A model generated the notes under the pieces. The model saw only the letters and a list, made by a program, of their open reading frames with translations, was not told the DNA's origin and searched no databases. Position numbers and translations under genes: made by a program. From Thermoanaerobacterium thermosaccharolyticum DSM 571 (GTDB taxonomy: Bacteria; Bacillota; Thermoanaerobacteria; Thermoanaerobacterales; Thermoanaerobacteraceae): a stretch of DNA of 64,000 nucleotides. Location: positions 471,001-535,000 of the forward strand of contig NC_014410.1 of NCBI RefSeq assembly GCF_000145615.1. Direction: 5' to 3'. This document shows, one piece after another, positions 17,085 to 26,505 of this stretch. Position 1 is the stretch's first letter, and the number at the start of each line of letters is the position of its first letter.

Positions 17085-20000
17085 ATGGATAAAACAGCAA
17101 TAAAAAACTTTGCAGTATGGGCCAGAAAAAAACTTATTGAAGATATAAAGCAGAAGGCTTATGAGATAGGAATAACCGAGAAGGAGATTAAAGAACCTGA
17201 AATTACCACATCCGACACAATGATAATTGGAGACAGAACTTTAAACAAGGCGGAAATGGAACAAAGAAAGAGCCTTGTGTCGAGGATAAAGGGAAAGGGA
17301 TTTAACAATGTGATAGAGGAGGTGGCATACACCTGGTTTAACAGAATTTTAGCCTTGCGTTTCATGGAAGTAAATGGGTACCTACCTACAGGGGTAAGGG
17401 TACTGTCGTCGATTGAGCCAGGCAAAAAAGAACCTGATATTATTAAGGAAGCCCTTAATACTGACCTTGATTTGGATAGGGAACTGGTGTACAGGTTGCA
17501 GGATGCCAATGATACGGAAGGCTTATATAGGTATCTCCTTGTTAAGCAGTGTAATGCCTTAAATGAAATCCTTCCAGGACTTTTTGAAGAGATAGAGGAT
17601 TATACAGAAATCCTGTTGCCTTCAAACCTGCTTGCTGAAGGTTCGGTCATAAGGCAACTGGTAGATAATATATCCGAGGAGGATTTCAAAGACCAGGTGG
17701 AAATCATCGGCTGGATGTATCAGTACTATATATCCGAAAAAAAGGATGAAGTATTCGAAGGGCTGAAGAAGAATATAAAGATAACCAAGGAGAATATTCC
17801 TGCGGCTACCCAGTTGTTTACTCCTGATTGGATTGTCAGATATATGGTGGAAAACTCTCTGGGGAGGTTATGGCTTGAAGGACATCCAAATGAAGAGTTA
17901 AAGAGTAAATGGAAGTATTACCTTGAGGAAGCGGAGCAGGAACCAGAAGTACAGAAACAGTTGGAGGAAATGAGGGCTAAAAGCAAGGATATAAGGCCAG
18001 AGGACATCAAGGTGCTGGACCCTGCTATGGGTAGCGGGCACATTTTGGTGTATGCTTTTGACGTGCTTTACGATATTTACAAGAGTGCAGGGTACTCTGA
18101 AAGGGATATTCCAAGGCTTATTCTTGAAAACAATCTATACGGATTGGATATAGACGACAGGGCGGCTCAGCTTGCCTATTTTGCAGTCATGATGAAGGCG
18201 AGGAGCAAGAGCAGAAGGATATTCAGGGAGAAGGTAAACCTTAATATATGTGCTATACAGGAAAGCAACGGTTTTCCCAGAGAGGCCATAGATTACTTTG
18301 TGAACCATGATGAAACAGAGATTGAGAAGCAGAAACTCAGGGGGGATGTGGAGTACCTTATAAATGTATTTAATGATGCTAAGGAGTATGGGTCCATACT
18401 TGAGGTAAAGCCTATTGATTTTGAGGCTATTGAGAAAAGGATAGAGGAAATAAGGAATGGAGGAACAGGGAATTTATTTGAGTATCAGTATAGGAATATA
18501 ATCCTTGAGAAGATTCCAGCATTGGTTAAGCAGGCAAGGATTATGAGCCAGAAGTATGATGTTGTAGTGACTAATCCGCCGTATATGGGTTATAGTGGAA
18601 TGAATATTAATGTTATTAATTATATAATAGAAAAATATCCAAAATCTAAAACAGATTTATATTCAGTTTTTATAGAGCAATGTTCTAAATTAGTTAAAAA
18701 TGATTGTTTTTTTGCTATGATTACTATGCATTCTTGGATGTTTATAAAATCGTTTATCGAATTTAGAGAATATATGCTAAATTACAAGTTAACTAATATG
18801 GTTCATTTAGGAGAAAGAGCATTTGAAGAATTAAGTGGAGAGGTTGTAAAAACAGTAGCATTTGTTTATAGAAAAAGAAAATGTCTACAATATAAGCCAG
18901 TATATATTAGGTTAGTTGAATATAATTCTTGTGAAGAAAAAGAAAAGGAGTTTTTTAACATCAATAATTATTATGTTAAACAATCATTACAGAAAATTAA
19001 AGAATTACCAGGAGTGCAATATGTATATAGAATGACTGATAAATTGATAAAGAATTATAACGGTAAATTGATTGAAGAAGTAACGGATTATAATGGTGCT
19101 CAAAATAAAACAGGTAATAATGATAAATATATTAGGTTTAAATGGGAAATCGATGATACTAAGTTTAAAAAAGACTGGTACGGTATAACTAAAGGTGGCA
19201 AATTTAGAAGGTGGTATGGAAATTTAGAATCAGTTATTGATTGGTCAGTTGATGCAAGGAACTTTTATAAAAACAATAAAACTTCATGTATTATGAATGA
19301 AGATTATTTGTTTAGGGAAGGGATATGTTGGACTAAATCAGCATTTGGTAACAAGCCGAGTTTTAGATATTTGAATAATCAAGTACTTTATGAAACTGCT
19401 GCACCAACTATACATGTAAAAAATTCAGAAAATTTCAAGTATATACTTGGACTATTAAATTCTTCTGTAGGGAATGTTTATATAATGTATAGAAATGAAT
19501 CTAATTCATATCAACTTATTGATATAATAAAAATACCTTTTATACAGCCAAAAGATAGATTAACAAAAAATAGAGTTATTAGATTGGTTGATGTCTGTAT
19601 AGAGTTATCCAAAACCGACTGGGACTCCTTCGAAACTTCATGGGACTTCAAAAAGCATCCTTTGCTTGTCCACAAAGGCAATAGCAACATCATAGAAGAA
19701 GCCTTCAACAACTGGGCGGTTTTTGCTGAAAAGCAGTTTTATAAGCTGAAAGCCAACGAAGAGGAACTAAACCGCATATTTATTGAAATATACGGTTTGC
19801 AGGATGAACTCACACCAGAAGTTGAGGACAAGGATATAACTATACGAAAAGCCGACAGGGTAAGGGACATCAAGTCCTTTATCTCCTACGCCGTTGGCTG
19901 TATGTTTGGAAGGTACTCTATTGATGCAGAAGGCCTTATTTATGCTGGCGGAGACTTCAAAGATAAGTGGAAGTGTGAGGACGGGCAGTGGAAAGTAAGA

Positions 20001-20696
20001 AAGATAATAAAAGATGAGGAAGGCAAAGTAATCGAGGATAAATGGGTAGATGCTACTTTTATGCCTGATATGGATAATGTTCTACCAATTACCGATGATG
20101 AATATTTTGAGGATGACATCGTCAGCAGGTTTATTGAGTTTCTCAAGGTAACATTTGGCGAGGATACTCTGGAAGAAAACCTGAACTACATTGCTGATAC
20201 ACTAGGAAGAAAGTCCTCTGAGACTGCAAGGCAGGCTATAAGAAGATACTTTCTCAAGGATTTTTACAAGGACCATGTGCAGGTATACCAGAAAAAGCCT
20301 ATCTATTGGCTTTTTGATTCTGGTAAGCAGGATGGCTTCAAAGCACTCATCTATATGCATCGATATGACGAACTTACGGTAGCAAGGGTAAGGACCGATT
20401 ACCTGCATAAACTGCAGAAATCCTATGAAGCAGAGATTAAGAGGTTGGATATTGTCATTGACTCCAATGCCTCCCAGAGGGAAAAGGCCAATGCAAGGAA
20501 GAAAAAGGAAAAGATACTAAAGCAGATAGATGAATGCCTGCAGTATGACCAGGTAATCGCCCATGTTGCAAACCAGAGGATAATGATAGACTTAGATGAC
20601 GGGGTAAGTGTAAACTATGCTAAGTTCCAAGGGATTGAGATACCTCAGGGCGAAGGCAGGAGGCCATTGAAGGCGGACTTGCTGGCGAAAATATAG
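17085..20696 (+). CDS. pglX: BREX adenine-specific DNA methyltransferase PglX
   Basis: A 1203-residue N6-adenine methyltransferase. The AdoMet-binding motif 'DPAMGSGHILVYAFD' lies near residue 312 and the catalytic 'NPPYMGYS' near residue 497. It marks host DNA at a non-palindromic site so that BREX ignores it. Directly after the NPPY motif, from about 18595 to 19600, base composition falls sharply: a 60-base line at 18601 has 8 G/C, one at 19921 has 27. That stretch is where the target-recognition domain lies, so a domain swap is likely. Flanking parts of the gene resemble brxC and pglZ in composition. Confidence 0.95.
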   Translation: MDKTAIKNFAVWARKKLIEDIKQKAYEIGITEKEIKEPEITTSDTMIIGDRTLNKAEMEQRKSLVSRIKGKGFNNVIEEVAYTWFNRILALRFMEVNGYLPTGVRVLSSIEPGKKEPDIIKEALNTDLDLDRELVYRLQDANDTEGLYRYLLVKQCNALNEILPGLFEEIEDYTEILLPSNLLAEGSVIRQLVDNISEEDFKDQVEIIGWMYQYYISEKKDEVFEGLKKNIKITKENIPAATQLFTPDWIVRYMVENSLGRLWLEGHPNEELKSKWKYYLEEAEQEPEVQKQLEEMRAKSKDIRPEDIKVLDPAMGSGHILVYAFDVLYDIYKSAGYSERDIPRLILENNLYGLDIDDRAAQLAYFAVMMKARSKSRRIFREKVNLNICAIQESNGFPREAIDYFVNHDETEIEKQKLRGDVEYLINVFNDAKEYGSILEVKPIDFEAIEKRIEEIRNGGTGNLFEYQYRNIILEKIPALVKQARIMSQKYDVVVTNPPYMGYSGMNINVINYIIEKYPKSKTDLYSVFIEQCSKLVKNDCFFAMITMHSWMFIKSFIEFREYMLNYKLTNMVHLGERAFEELSGEVVKTVAFVYRKRKCLQYKPVYIRLVEYNSCEEKEKEFFNINNYYVKQSLQKIKELPGVQYVYRMTDKLIKNYNGKLIEEVTDYNGAQNKTGNNDKYIRFKWEIDDTKFKKDWYGITKGGKFRRWYGNLESVIDWSVDARNFYKNNKTSCIMNEDYLFREGICWTKSAFGNKPSFRYLNNQVLYETAAPTIHVKNSENFKYILGLLNSSVGNVYIMYRNESNSYQLIDIIKIPFIQPKDRLTKNRVIRLVDVCIELSKTDWDSFETSWDFKKHPLLVHKGNSNIIEEAFNNWAVFAEKQFYKLKANEEELNRIFIEIYGLQDELTPEVEDKDITIRKADRVRDIKSFISYAVGCMFGRYSIDAEGLIYAGGDFKDKWKCEDGQWKVRKIIKDEEGKVIEDKWVDATFMPDMDNVLPITDDEYFEDDIVSRFIEFLKVTFGEDTLEENLNYIADTLGRKSSETARQAIRRYFLKDFYKDHVQVYQKKPIYWLFDSGKQDGFKALIYMHRYDELTVARVRTDYLHKLQKSYEAEIKRLDIVIDSNASQREKANARKKKEKILKQIDECLQYDQVIAHVANQRIMIDLDDGVSVNYAKFQGIEIPQGEGRRPLKADLLAKI

Positions 20697-20714
20697 AGAA
20701 AAGAGTGTGATATT

Positions 20715-23276
20715 ATGGATTTAGCTCAGATAAAAACGCTTCTTGAAGATACGTTTAGTAAGGAATTAAGCGAAGGCAAGAAACGCCATATCGTTTTCTG
20801 GTATGACGATGATGGGGAATTCAAGGAAGATATAGATGAACTAAATCTTGAAAATGCAAAGATAATTAAATTAAGTAAAAACAATTATTTTTATGTTAAG
20901 TATCAATTGGAGAAGGTGGATACAAATTCCAACTACCTTATCTATGCTCCCTTTGAGAAACCGTCCCCAAAAGAGAACTACTTATTGGATGTATTAAAAT
21001 ATAGTATGGAATTTTCTACCGACAAGGCTGCTGTCATCATGAGAGACTTGAATATTTCAGATGATAGTTTAAAAATCGTGTTTAGAAAATATATAAAATT
21101 CTTTAACAACAAAGACAGATATAAGATTTTTAAAGGATATGAAATAGAAAGGTATACAGAGGAAACAGTGGATGTGGCTGTTCTGTCGGCATTGTGCAGA
21201 CTGCCTTATCCAGATTTTGATGAATGTTTAAGAGTACTTTTGATGGAAGAAGATTTAAAAAACAACAAGTACATCGAGGCTATCGAAAAGTTTGGAAGAT
21301 TAGACGTACTGTGGAAACTTGCTGATAAGTACTATGGATATAATGATAAGGAACCTACCCTCGAAAAACTGGCCGTATTCATGCTGGTTACAAATGTTGC
21401 ATATTCCCTTAATGGTGAAATACCTGAAACATGGAGAAAATATGTTTCTTCAAGAAAGGCTGACTGTGTGGTATTCTTGAGCAACTTCATGAACCACTCT
21501 CTTTACTCCGCTTTCTATGACAGGTTGGCAAACAGTATGGAAGAGAAACTGAAAGTACGTGAATATATTGATAACTGGGAGATGGAGGACTATATCAACT
21601 GTGATACTTTCAAAGCCTTTGACGAAGCAATCATAAAGAAAATTAAAGAGCAACTGCTTATCAGTATAGGAGAATTTGAAAGGTACAGAGATATTATTCA
21701 GGCCAGGAGGACAAAGCACTGGTATAATTTGTTTAAATCTGAGTATGAGTGTATTTACTGGGCTATCGAGTTATTTGACTGCTGGAAGAATATAAGCCAG
21801 AACATGCGACAGTATACTCCTTTAGAATTTATTGAAAGATATACAGAGCAGTATTATAGACTGGATACTGCCTACAGAAAATTCTATGCTTCTTTCGATA
21901 GGATACAAAACAAGGAATTGTTGATGGAATTAAAGGAGAAGGTTGAGAATACCTATGTCAACGGATACCTGAACATACTTTCCATCAAGTGGTCTGATAG
22001 CCTAGAAACTTTAAATGGGAACTGGAAAATTCCTGGCATGGTTATGCAGAAAGATTTTTATAGTACCTACATAAAACCATTTGAAAGCCGTGGTGAAAGA
22101 GTATTTGTTGTTATTTCAGATGCGCTCCGTTATGAGGCTGCCAGGGAGTTTTGCGATATGCTCAATAAAGAAAGGAAAGGGTCTTGTGATATTGTATTCA
22201 TGCAGGGCAGTATACCATCCAGTACTAACATTGGCATGGCAGCCCTTTTACCCCATAAGGCCATTACAATAGATGAGGATTATAAGGTATATGTGGACGG
22301 TATATCTTCAGAGGGAACGGATAACAGAAACAAAATTCTAAATAATTACAGTCAGGAATCCATAGCAATACAGTATGAGGATGTAATTGAGATGAAGCGG
22401 GATGACTTCCGCAAAACCTTCGGAGGAAAAGATTTAATCTATATTTACCACAACACCATCGATGCCAGAGGTGACCATGCTCAGACCGAAAGGGAAGTTT
22501 TTGATGCGGTAGAAGAAGCCTTTGAAGAATTAAAGGTGCTGATAAATAATCTTGTAAATAATGTTACGGCAACCAATATCATTATTACAGCCGACCACGG
22601 ATTTATATATAAACGTGGAGATCTTATAGAAAGTGATAAGGTGGCAAAAGGTTCTATCGAAGATGCCTATGAAAATAGACGGTTTGTATTGAGTACAAAG
22701 CCTTTGGAGCTGGAAGGAACCTTAACCTTTAGCATGGAGTACTTACTTGGACCCGATACCAACCTTAACTTTATAACTCCAAGAGGAGTAAACAGGTTTA
22801 AAGTGCAGGGTGCTGGGGCCAACTATGTACATGGTGGTACATCCCTGCAGGAGATTATTATTCCTGTAGTCATATTTAAGAATGACAGGAGCAAGAGCAG
22901 TAAAAATGAAGTGAAGAAAGTTGATGTAAAACTCACAAGCATTACGAGGAAAATAACCAACACTATATCGTATTTGGAATTCTTCCAGACCGAGAAAATA
23001 GAGGATAAGCGTATACCATTGAGGCTTAAAGTGTACTTTGTAGATGAGGATGGTAACCGCATATCCAATGAAAATATAATTATTGCCGATAGCAAGTCTG
23101 AAACTTATGAGGACAGAAGTTTCAGGGAGAAATTTGTATTAAAGAACAGAAAGTATGATAAAACCAAGAAATATTATCTTATTATGGAAGATGAAGAGGA
23201 AACGGTAGAAAAGATATATGATAAGATACCGTTTATTATAGATATAGCAATATCCAATGATGACTTTGGGTTTTAA
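20715..23276 (+). CDS. pglZ: BREX phosphatase-fold protein PglZ
   Basis: An 853-residue protein with an alkaline-phosphatase-superfamily core in the second half: 'VVISDALRYEAAREF' near residue 465 and 'IIITADHGFIYKRGD' near residue 622 supply metal-binding Asp and His residues. 'YHNTIDARGDHAQTE' is another conserved PglZ segment. PglZ is the signature gene of all BREX systems. The start has only a weak ribosome site (AAAAGAGTG). It follows pglX by 18 bases. Confidence 0.95.
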   Translation: MDLAQIKTLLEDTFSKELSEGKKRHIVFWYDDDGEFKEDIDELNLENAKIIKLSKNNYFYVKYQLEKVDTNSNYLIYAPFEKPSPKENYLLDVLKYSMEFSTDKAAVIMRDLNISDDSLKIVFRKYIKFFNNKDRYKIFKGYEIERYTEETVDVAVLSALCRLPYPDFDECLRVLLMEEDLKNNKYIEAIEKFGRLDVLWKLADKYYGYNDKEPTLEKLAVFMLVTNVAYSLNGEIPETWRKYVSSRKADCVVFLSNFMNHSLYSAFYDRLANSMEEKLKVREYIDNWEMEDYINCDTFKAFDEAIIKKIKEQLLISIGEFERYRDIIQARRTKHWYNLFKSEYECIYWAIELFDCWKNISQNMRQYTPLEFIERYTEQYYRLDTAYRKFYASFDRIQNKELLMELKEKVENTYVNGYLNILSIKWSDSLETLNGNWKIPGMVMQKDFYSTYIKPFESRGERVFVVISDALRYEAAREFCDMLNKERKGSCDIVFMQGSIPSSTNIGMAALLPHKAITIDEDYKVYVDGISSEGTDNRNKILNNYSQESIAIQYEDVIEMKRDDFRKTFGGKDLIYIYHNTIDARGDHAQTEREVFDAVEEAFEELKVLINNLVNNVTATNIIITADHGFIYKRGDLIESDKVAKGSIEDAYENRRFVLSTKPLELEGTLTFSMEYLLGPDTNLNFITPRGVNRFKVQGAGANYVHGGTSLQEIIIPVVIFKNDRSKSSKNEVKKVDVKLTSITRKITNTISYLEFFQTEKIEDKRIPLRLKVYFVDEDGNRISNENIIIADSKSETYEDRSFREKFVLKNRKYDKTKKYYLIMEDEEETVEKIYDKIPFIIDIAISNDDFGF

Positions 23277-23290
23277 GGCGGGGGAAACAT

Positions 23291-25321
23291 ATGGATGAAT
23301 TAAGCAAAAAACTAAATAAATATTTTGCTGGCAGGGTTGTAAGAAAGGACTTAACAAAAAAGATAAAAGAAGGAGCAAATGTACCCGTATATGTCCTTGA
23401 ATACCTTTTGGGCATGTATTGTGCAACAGATGATGAAGAAGGTATAGCCGAAGGCGTTGAAACTGTAAAAAGGATTCTGGCTGAAAATTATGTGCGTCCC
23501 GATGAAGCAGAGAAGGTAAAATCTAAGATAAGGGAAATAGGAAAGTATACTGTTATTGACAAGGTTAGTGTAAAACTCAATGAAAAGAAGGACGTATACG
23601 AGGCCGAGTTTTCAAATTTGGGCATAAAGGGTGTGGCCATATCCCCGACATATGTAAAACAATACGAAAAACTCCTGTGTGGCGGCATATGGTGCATCAT
23701 AAAGATGGACTACTATTATGATGAAGAGGCTAAAGGTGTAAGCCCATTCAATATCAGCAGCCTGACTCCTATCCAGATGCCCAATCTGGACATGGAGGAG
23801 ATTTTCAACGGAAGAAAGTATTTTACAAAAGATGAATGGATAGATATTCTGCTCAGGTCCATAGGGATGGAACCTACAAGATTCGAAAATAGTGTAAAGT
23901 GGCATCTTCTGGCGAGGATGATACCCCTGGTAGAGAACAACTACAATCTCTGTGAACTGGGGCCAAGGGGTACGGGCAAATCCCATGTTTATAAGGAGAT
24001 TTCTCCAAACAGCATCTTGGTGTCGGGTGGGCAGACGACAGTAGCAAACCTATTCTACAATATGGCTTCAAGGCAGATAGGCCTTGTGGGGCTTTGGGAT
24101 TGTGTGGCTTTTGACGAGGTAGCAGGCATAACATTTAAAGACAAAGATGGAATTCAGATAATGAAGGATTACATGGCTTCGGGCTCTTTTGCCAGAGGGA
24201 AGGAAGAAAAGAATGCTTCTGCCTCTATGGTATTTGTGGGGAATATCAATCAGAGTGTGGATGTCTTACTTAAAACATCCCATCTCTTTGACCCGTTCCC
24301 GGAGGCAATGGCAAATGATACTGCATTTTTTGACAGGATGCATTATTACATACCTGGATGGGAGATACCCAAAATGCGTCCAGAATTCTTTACAGATGAA
24401 TACGGTTTTATTACAGACTACGTATCAGAGTTTATGAGGGAGATGAGGAAGAGGTCATTCTCTGATGCATTGGATAAGTTCTTTAAACTGGGCAACAACT
24501 TAAATCAGAGAGATGTTATTGCAGTAAGAAAAACAGTTTCAGGGCTTGTAAAACTCATATATCCTAACGGTGAGTTTACAAGGGACGACATTGAAGAAAT
24601 ACTGCGTTATGCATTGGTAGGAAGAAGGCGTGTTAAAGAGCAGTTGAAAAAAATCGGCGGTATGGAGTTTTATGATGTCCACTTCTCATATATAGATAAT
24701 GAAACAATGAATGAGGAATTTGTGTCGGTTCCCGAACAGGGTGGTGGCAAAATAATCCCTGAAGGTATGGGAAAACCTGGGCACCTTTATACCGTTGCCA
24801 GAGGGAAATCAGGCATGATAGGGGCTTATAAGATTGAAACACAGGTTATATCAGGTACTGGTAAATTTGAAAGGACAGGCCTTGGCTCTGACAGAGAGGC
24901 AAAAGAAAGTATCGAGACAGCCTTCAGATACTTCAGGGCAAACAGTAAAAATGTAAGTGGAAGTATAAGTGTTACCACAAAGGATTATTTGATGCATGTA
25001 CAGGATATACATGGAGTGGGCATGACACGTGAACTTGCATTGGCAGCCTTTGTTGCCCTATGTTCAGGGGCATTGGGTAAGCCACCACAGAGCCAGTTGG
25101 TTGTTCTGGGTTCACTCAGCATAGGTGGCACAATTATTAAGGTTGAGGAATTGGCAAATGTGCTGCAGGTATGTTTTGATTCGGGTGCCAAGAGGGTGCT
25201 TCTTCCCATGGCATCTGCGGTGGATATTCCAACCGTTCCGCCTGAACTATTTGCAAAGTTTCAGATTTCATTCTACCAGAGTCCAGAGGATGCTGTATTT
25301 AAGGCACTTGGGGTAGAGTAG
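23291..25321 (+). CDS. brxL: BREX protein BrxL (AAA ATPase with Lon-like C-terminal domain)
   Basis: A 676-residue protein with Walker A 'GPRGTGKSHVYKE' near residue 224 and a Lon-protease-like C-terminal fold ('GSLSIGGTIIKVEELANV', 'GAKRVLLPMASAVDIPTVP'). BrxL is required for phage exclusion in type 1 BREX but not for methylation. At the place of the Lon catalytic serine motif (DGPSAG) the sequence reads 'IHGVGMT', so a Ser-Lys protease dyad is not apparent. GGCGGGGGAAA precedes the ATG. It is the last canonical gene of the operon. Confidence 0.93.
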   Translation: MDELSKKLNKYFAGRVVRKDLTKKIKEGANVPVYVLEYLLGMYCATDDEEGIAEGVETVKRILAENYVRPDEAEKVKSKIREIGKYTVIDKVSVKLNEKKDVYEAEFSNLGIKGVAISPTYVKQYEKLLCGGIWCIIKMDYYYDEEAKGVSPFNISSLTPIQMPNLDMEEIFNGRKYFTKDEWIDILLRSIGMEPTRFENSVKWHLLARMIPLVENNYNLCELGPRGTGKSHVYKEISPNSILVSGGQTTVANLFYNMASRQIGLVGLWDCVAFDEVAGITFKDKDGIQIMKDYMASGSFARGKEEKNASASMVFVGNINQSVDVLLKTSHLFDPFPEAMANDTAFFDRMHYYIPGWEIPKMRPEFFTDEYGFITDYVSEFMREMRKRSFSDALDKFFKLGNNLNQRDVIAVRKTVSGLVKLIYPNGEFTRDDIEEILRYALVGRRRVKEQLKKIGGMEFYDVHFSYIDNETMNEEFVSVPEQGGGKIIPEGMGKPGHLYTVARGKSGMIGAYKIETQVISGTGKFERTGLGSDREAKESIETAFRYFRANSKNVSGSISVTTKDYLMHVQDIHGVGMTRELALAAFVALCSGALGKPPQSQLVVLGSLSIGGTIIKVEELANVLQVCFDSGAKRVLLPMASAVDIPTVPPELFAKFQISFYQSPEDAVFKALGVE

Positions 25322-25378
25322 TTTGAGTTAAAGTTTACAAAGAACTATCTGCCTGTATTGTGTAAGGAGTGAAAAAGG

Positions 25379-26389
25379 ATGTTAATCCCGATAAGTATAG
25401 AAGAACATAAAATTAATACTAGTGATATTGAGATTAGCAATTCTACTTTTAAAGATTTGAAGTTAAAGGAAGAGCATATAGAAGAGTTTCTCAGGAAAAA
25501 TATTGAGGTTATATTCAGTGAAGAAGAAAGTCTTTTAATAGTAGGACAGCAAGTTAACAATAAAGAAAAAGGACGAAGTGATTTAACTGCAATAGATGAA
25601 AATGGGAATATTGTTCTTATAGAGATAAAAAGAGATGCTGATGATATAAAGAACAGAAAAGAAGCATTTGAATTCCAGGCAATTAGGTACGCAGCAAGTT
25701 ATGCAAAAATAAAGTCACCAGATGTTTTAGTTAATAAAATATTCTCAAAATATATTGAAAAGCATAAAGACGAATTTGATTTGGGCGATTTAACACCTGC
25801 TGAGAAAGGGAAAAGAATAATAAATGACTTTCTAATAAGCAATAATTCTTTAAAAACCTTTAATCAAAAGCAAAGAATAATATTAATTTCGTCATCATTT
25901 GATACTCAGACATTATCTGCTGTGGCTTGGTTAATATCAAATAATGTTGATATCAGTTGCTTTAGTATTATACCGTTAAAGATAAACGACCAGGTGTTTT
26001 TACAGGTTGATAGGATTCTTCCCCTTTCAAGCATAGAAGATTTCTATGTAAATATTGAGGATAAAGAAGAAGTTGAAATGGGGAAAAACTCTACTGAAAT
26101 TAGCAGGACCAATCTTCCCAGAATACCTAAATTGTTTGAATGGGGTTTGCTAAAAAAAGGTGATAAGTTGTATATAAGAAATCATGATAAGGAAACATCA
26201 ATGGCTGAAGTTATTGACCAAAGATTTGTTAACTACAAAGGCAACAAAATTACTTATAATCAGTGGGGGCAAGATGTAACGGGATGGTCGTCGATATGCA
26301 TTTATGAATGGGCAGTAAAATTGGATTGTGATAAAACTTTAGACAGCCTAAGGAGGGAGAAACTTCAAGAGATTGAGAGCAAAGAATAG
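25379..26389 (+). CDS. PD-(D/E)XK nuclease-like protein with RAMA-like C-terminal domain
   Basis: A 336-residue protein. Residues 66-85 ('GRSDLTAIDENG' and 'VLIEIKRD') give Asp68...Glu82-x-Lys84, the core of PD-(D/E)XK nucleases of the DUF91/NucS-like kind. The last about 80 residues ('LLKKGDKLYIRNHDKETSMA', 'GWSSICIYEW', 'LDSLRREKLQE') resemble RAMA domains, predicted to read adenine methylation. It starts 57 bases after brxL with AAGGAG upstream and no terminator between, so it is probably part of the BREX transcript. It is not a canonical BREX gene. Confidence 0.7.
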   Translation: MLIPISIEEHKINTSDIEISNSTFKDLKLKEEHIEEFLRKNIEVIFSEEESLLIVGQQVNNKEKGRSDLTAIDENGNIVLIEIKRDADDIKNRKEAFEFQAIRYAASYAKIKSPDVLVNKIFSKYIEKHKDEFDLGDLTPAEKGKRIINDFLISNNSLKTFNQKQRIILISSSFDTQTLSAVAWLISNNVDISCFSIIPLKINDQVFLQVDRILPLSSIEDFYVNIEDKEEVEMGKNSTEISRTNLPRIPKLFEWGLLKKGDKLYIRNHDKETSMAEVIDQRFVNYKGNKITYNQWGQDVTGWSSICIYEWAVKLDCDKTLDSLRREKLQEIESKE

Positions 26390-26505
26390 TTGTATGTATA
26401 AGAAAGTGAAGTTAACGATTAAGAGATATTACAAATACTTATATTACCACAAGAAATAAAAAATATATGTAAATTGGACAAGTAGAGTGTTAGGAAGTGT
26501 ATTTC

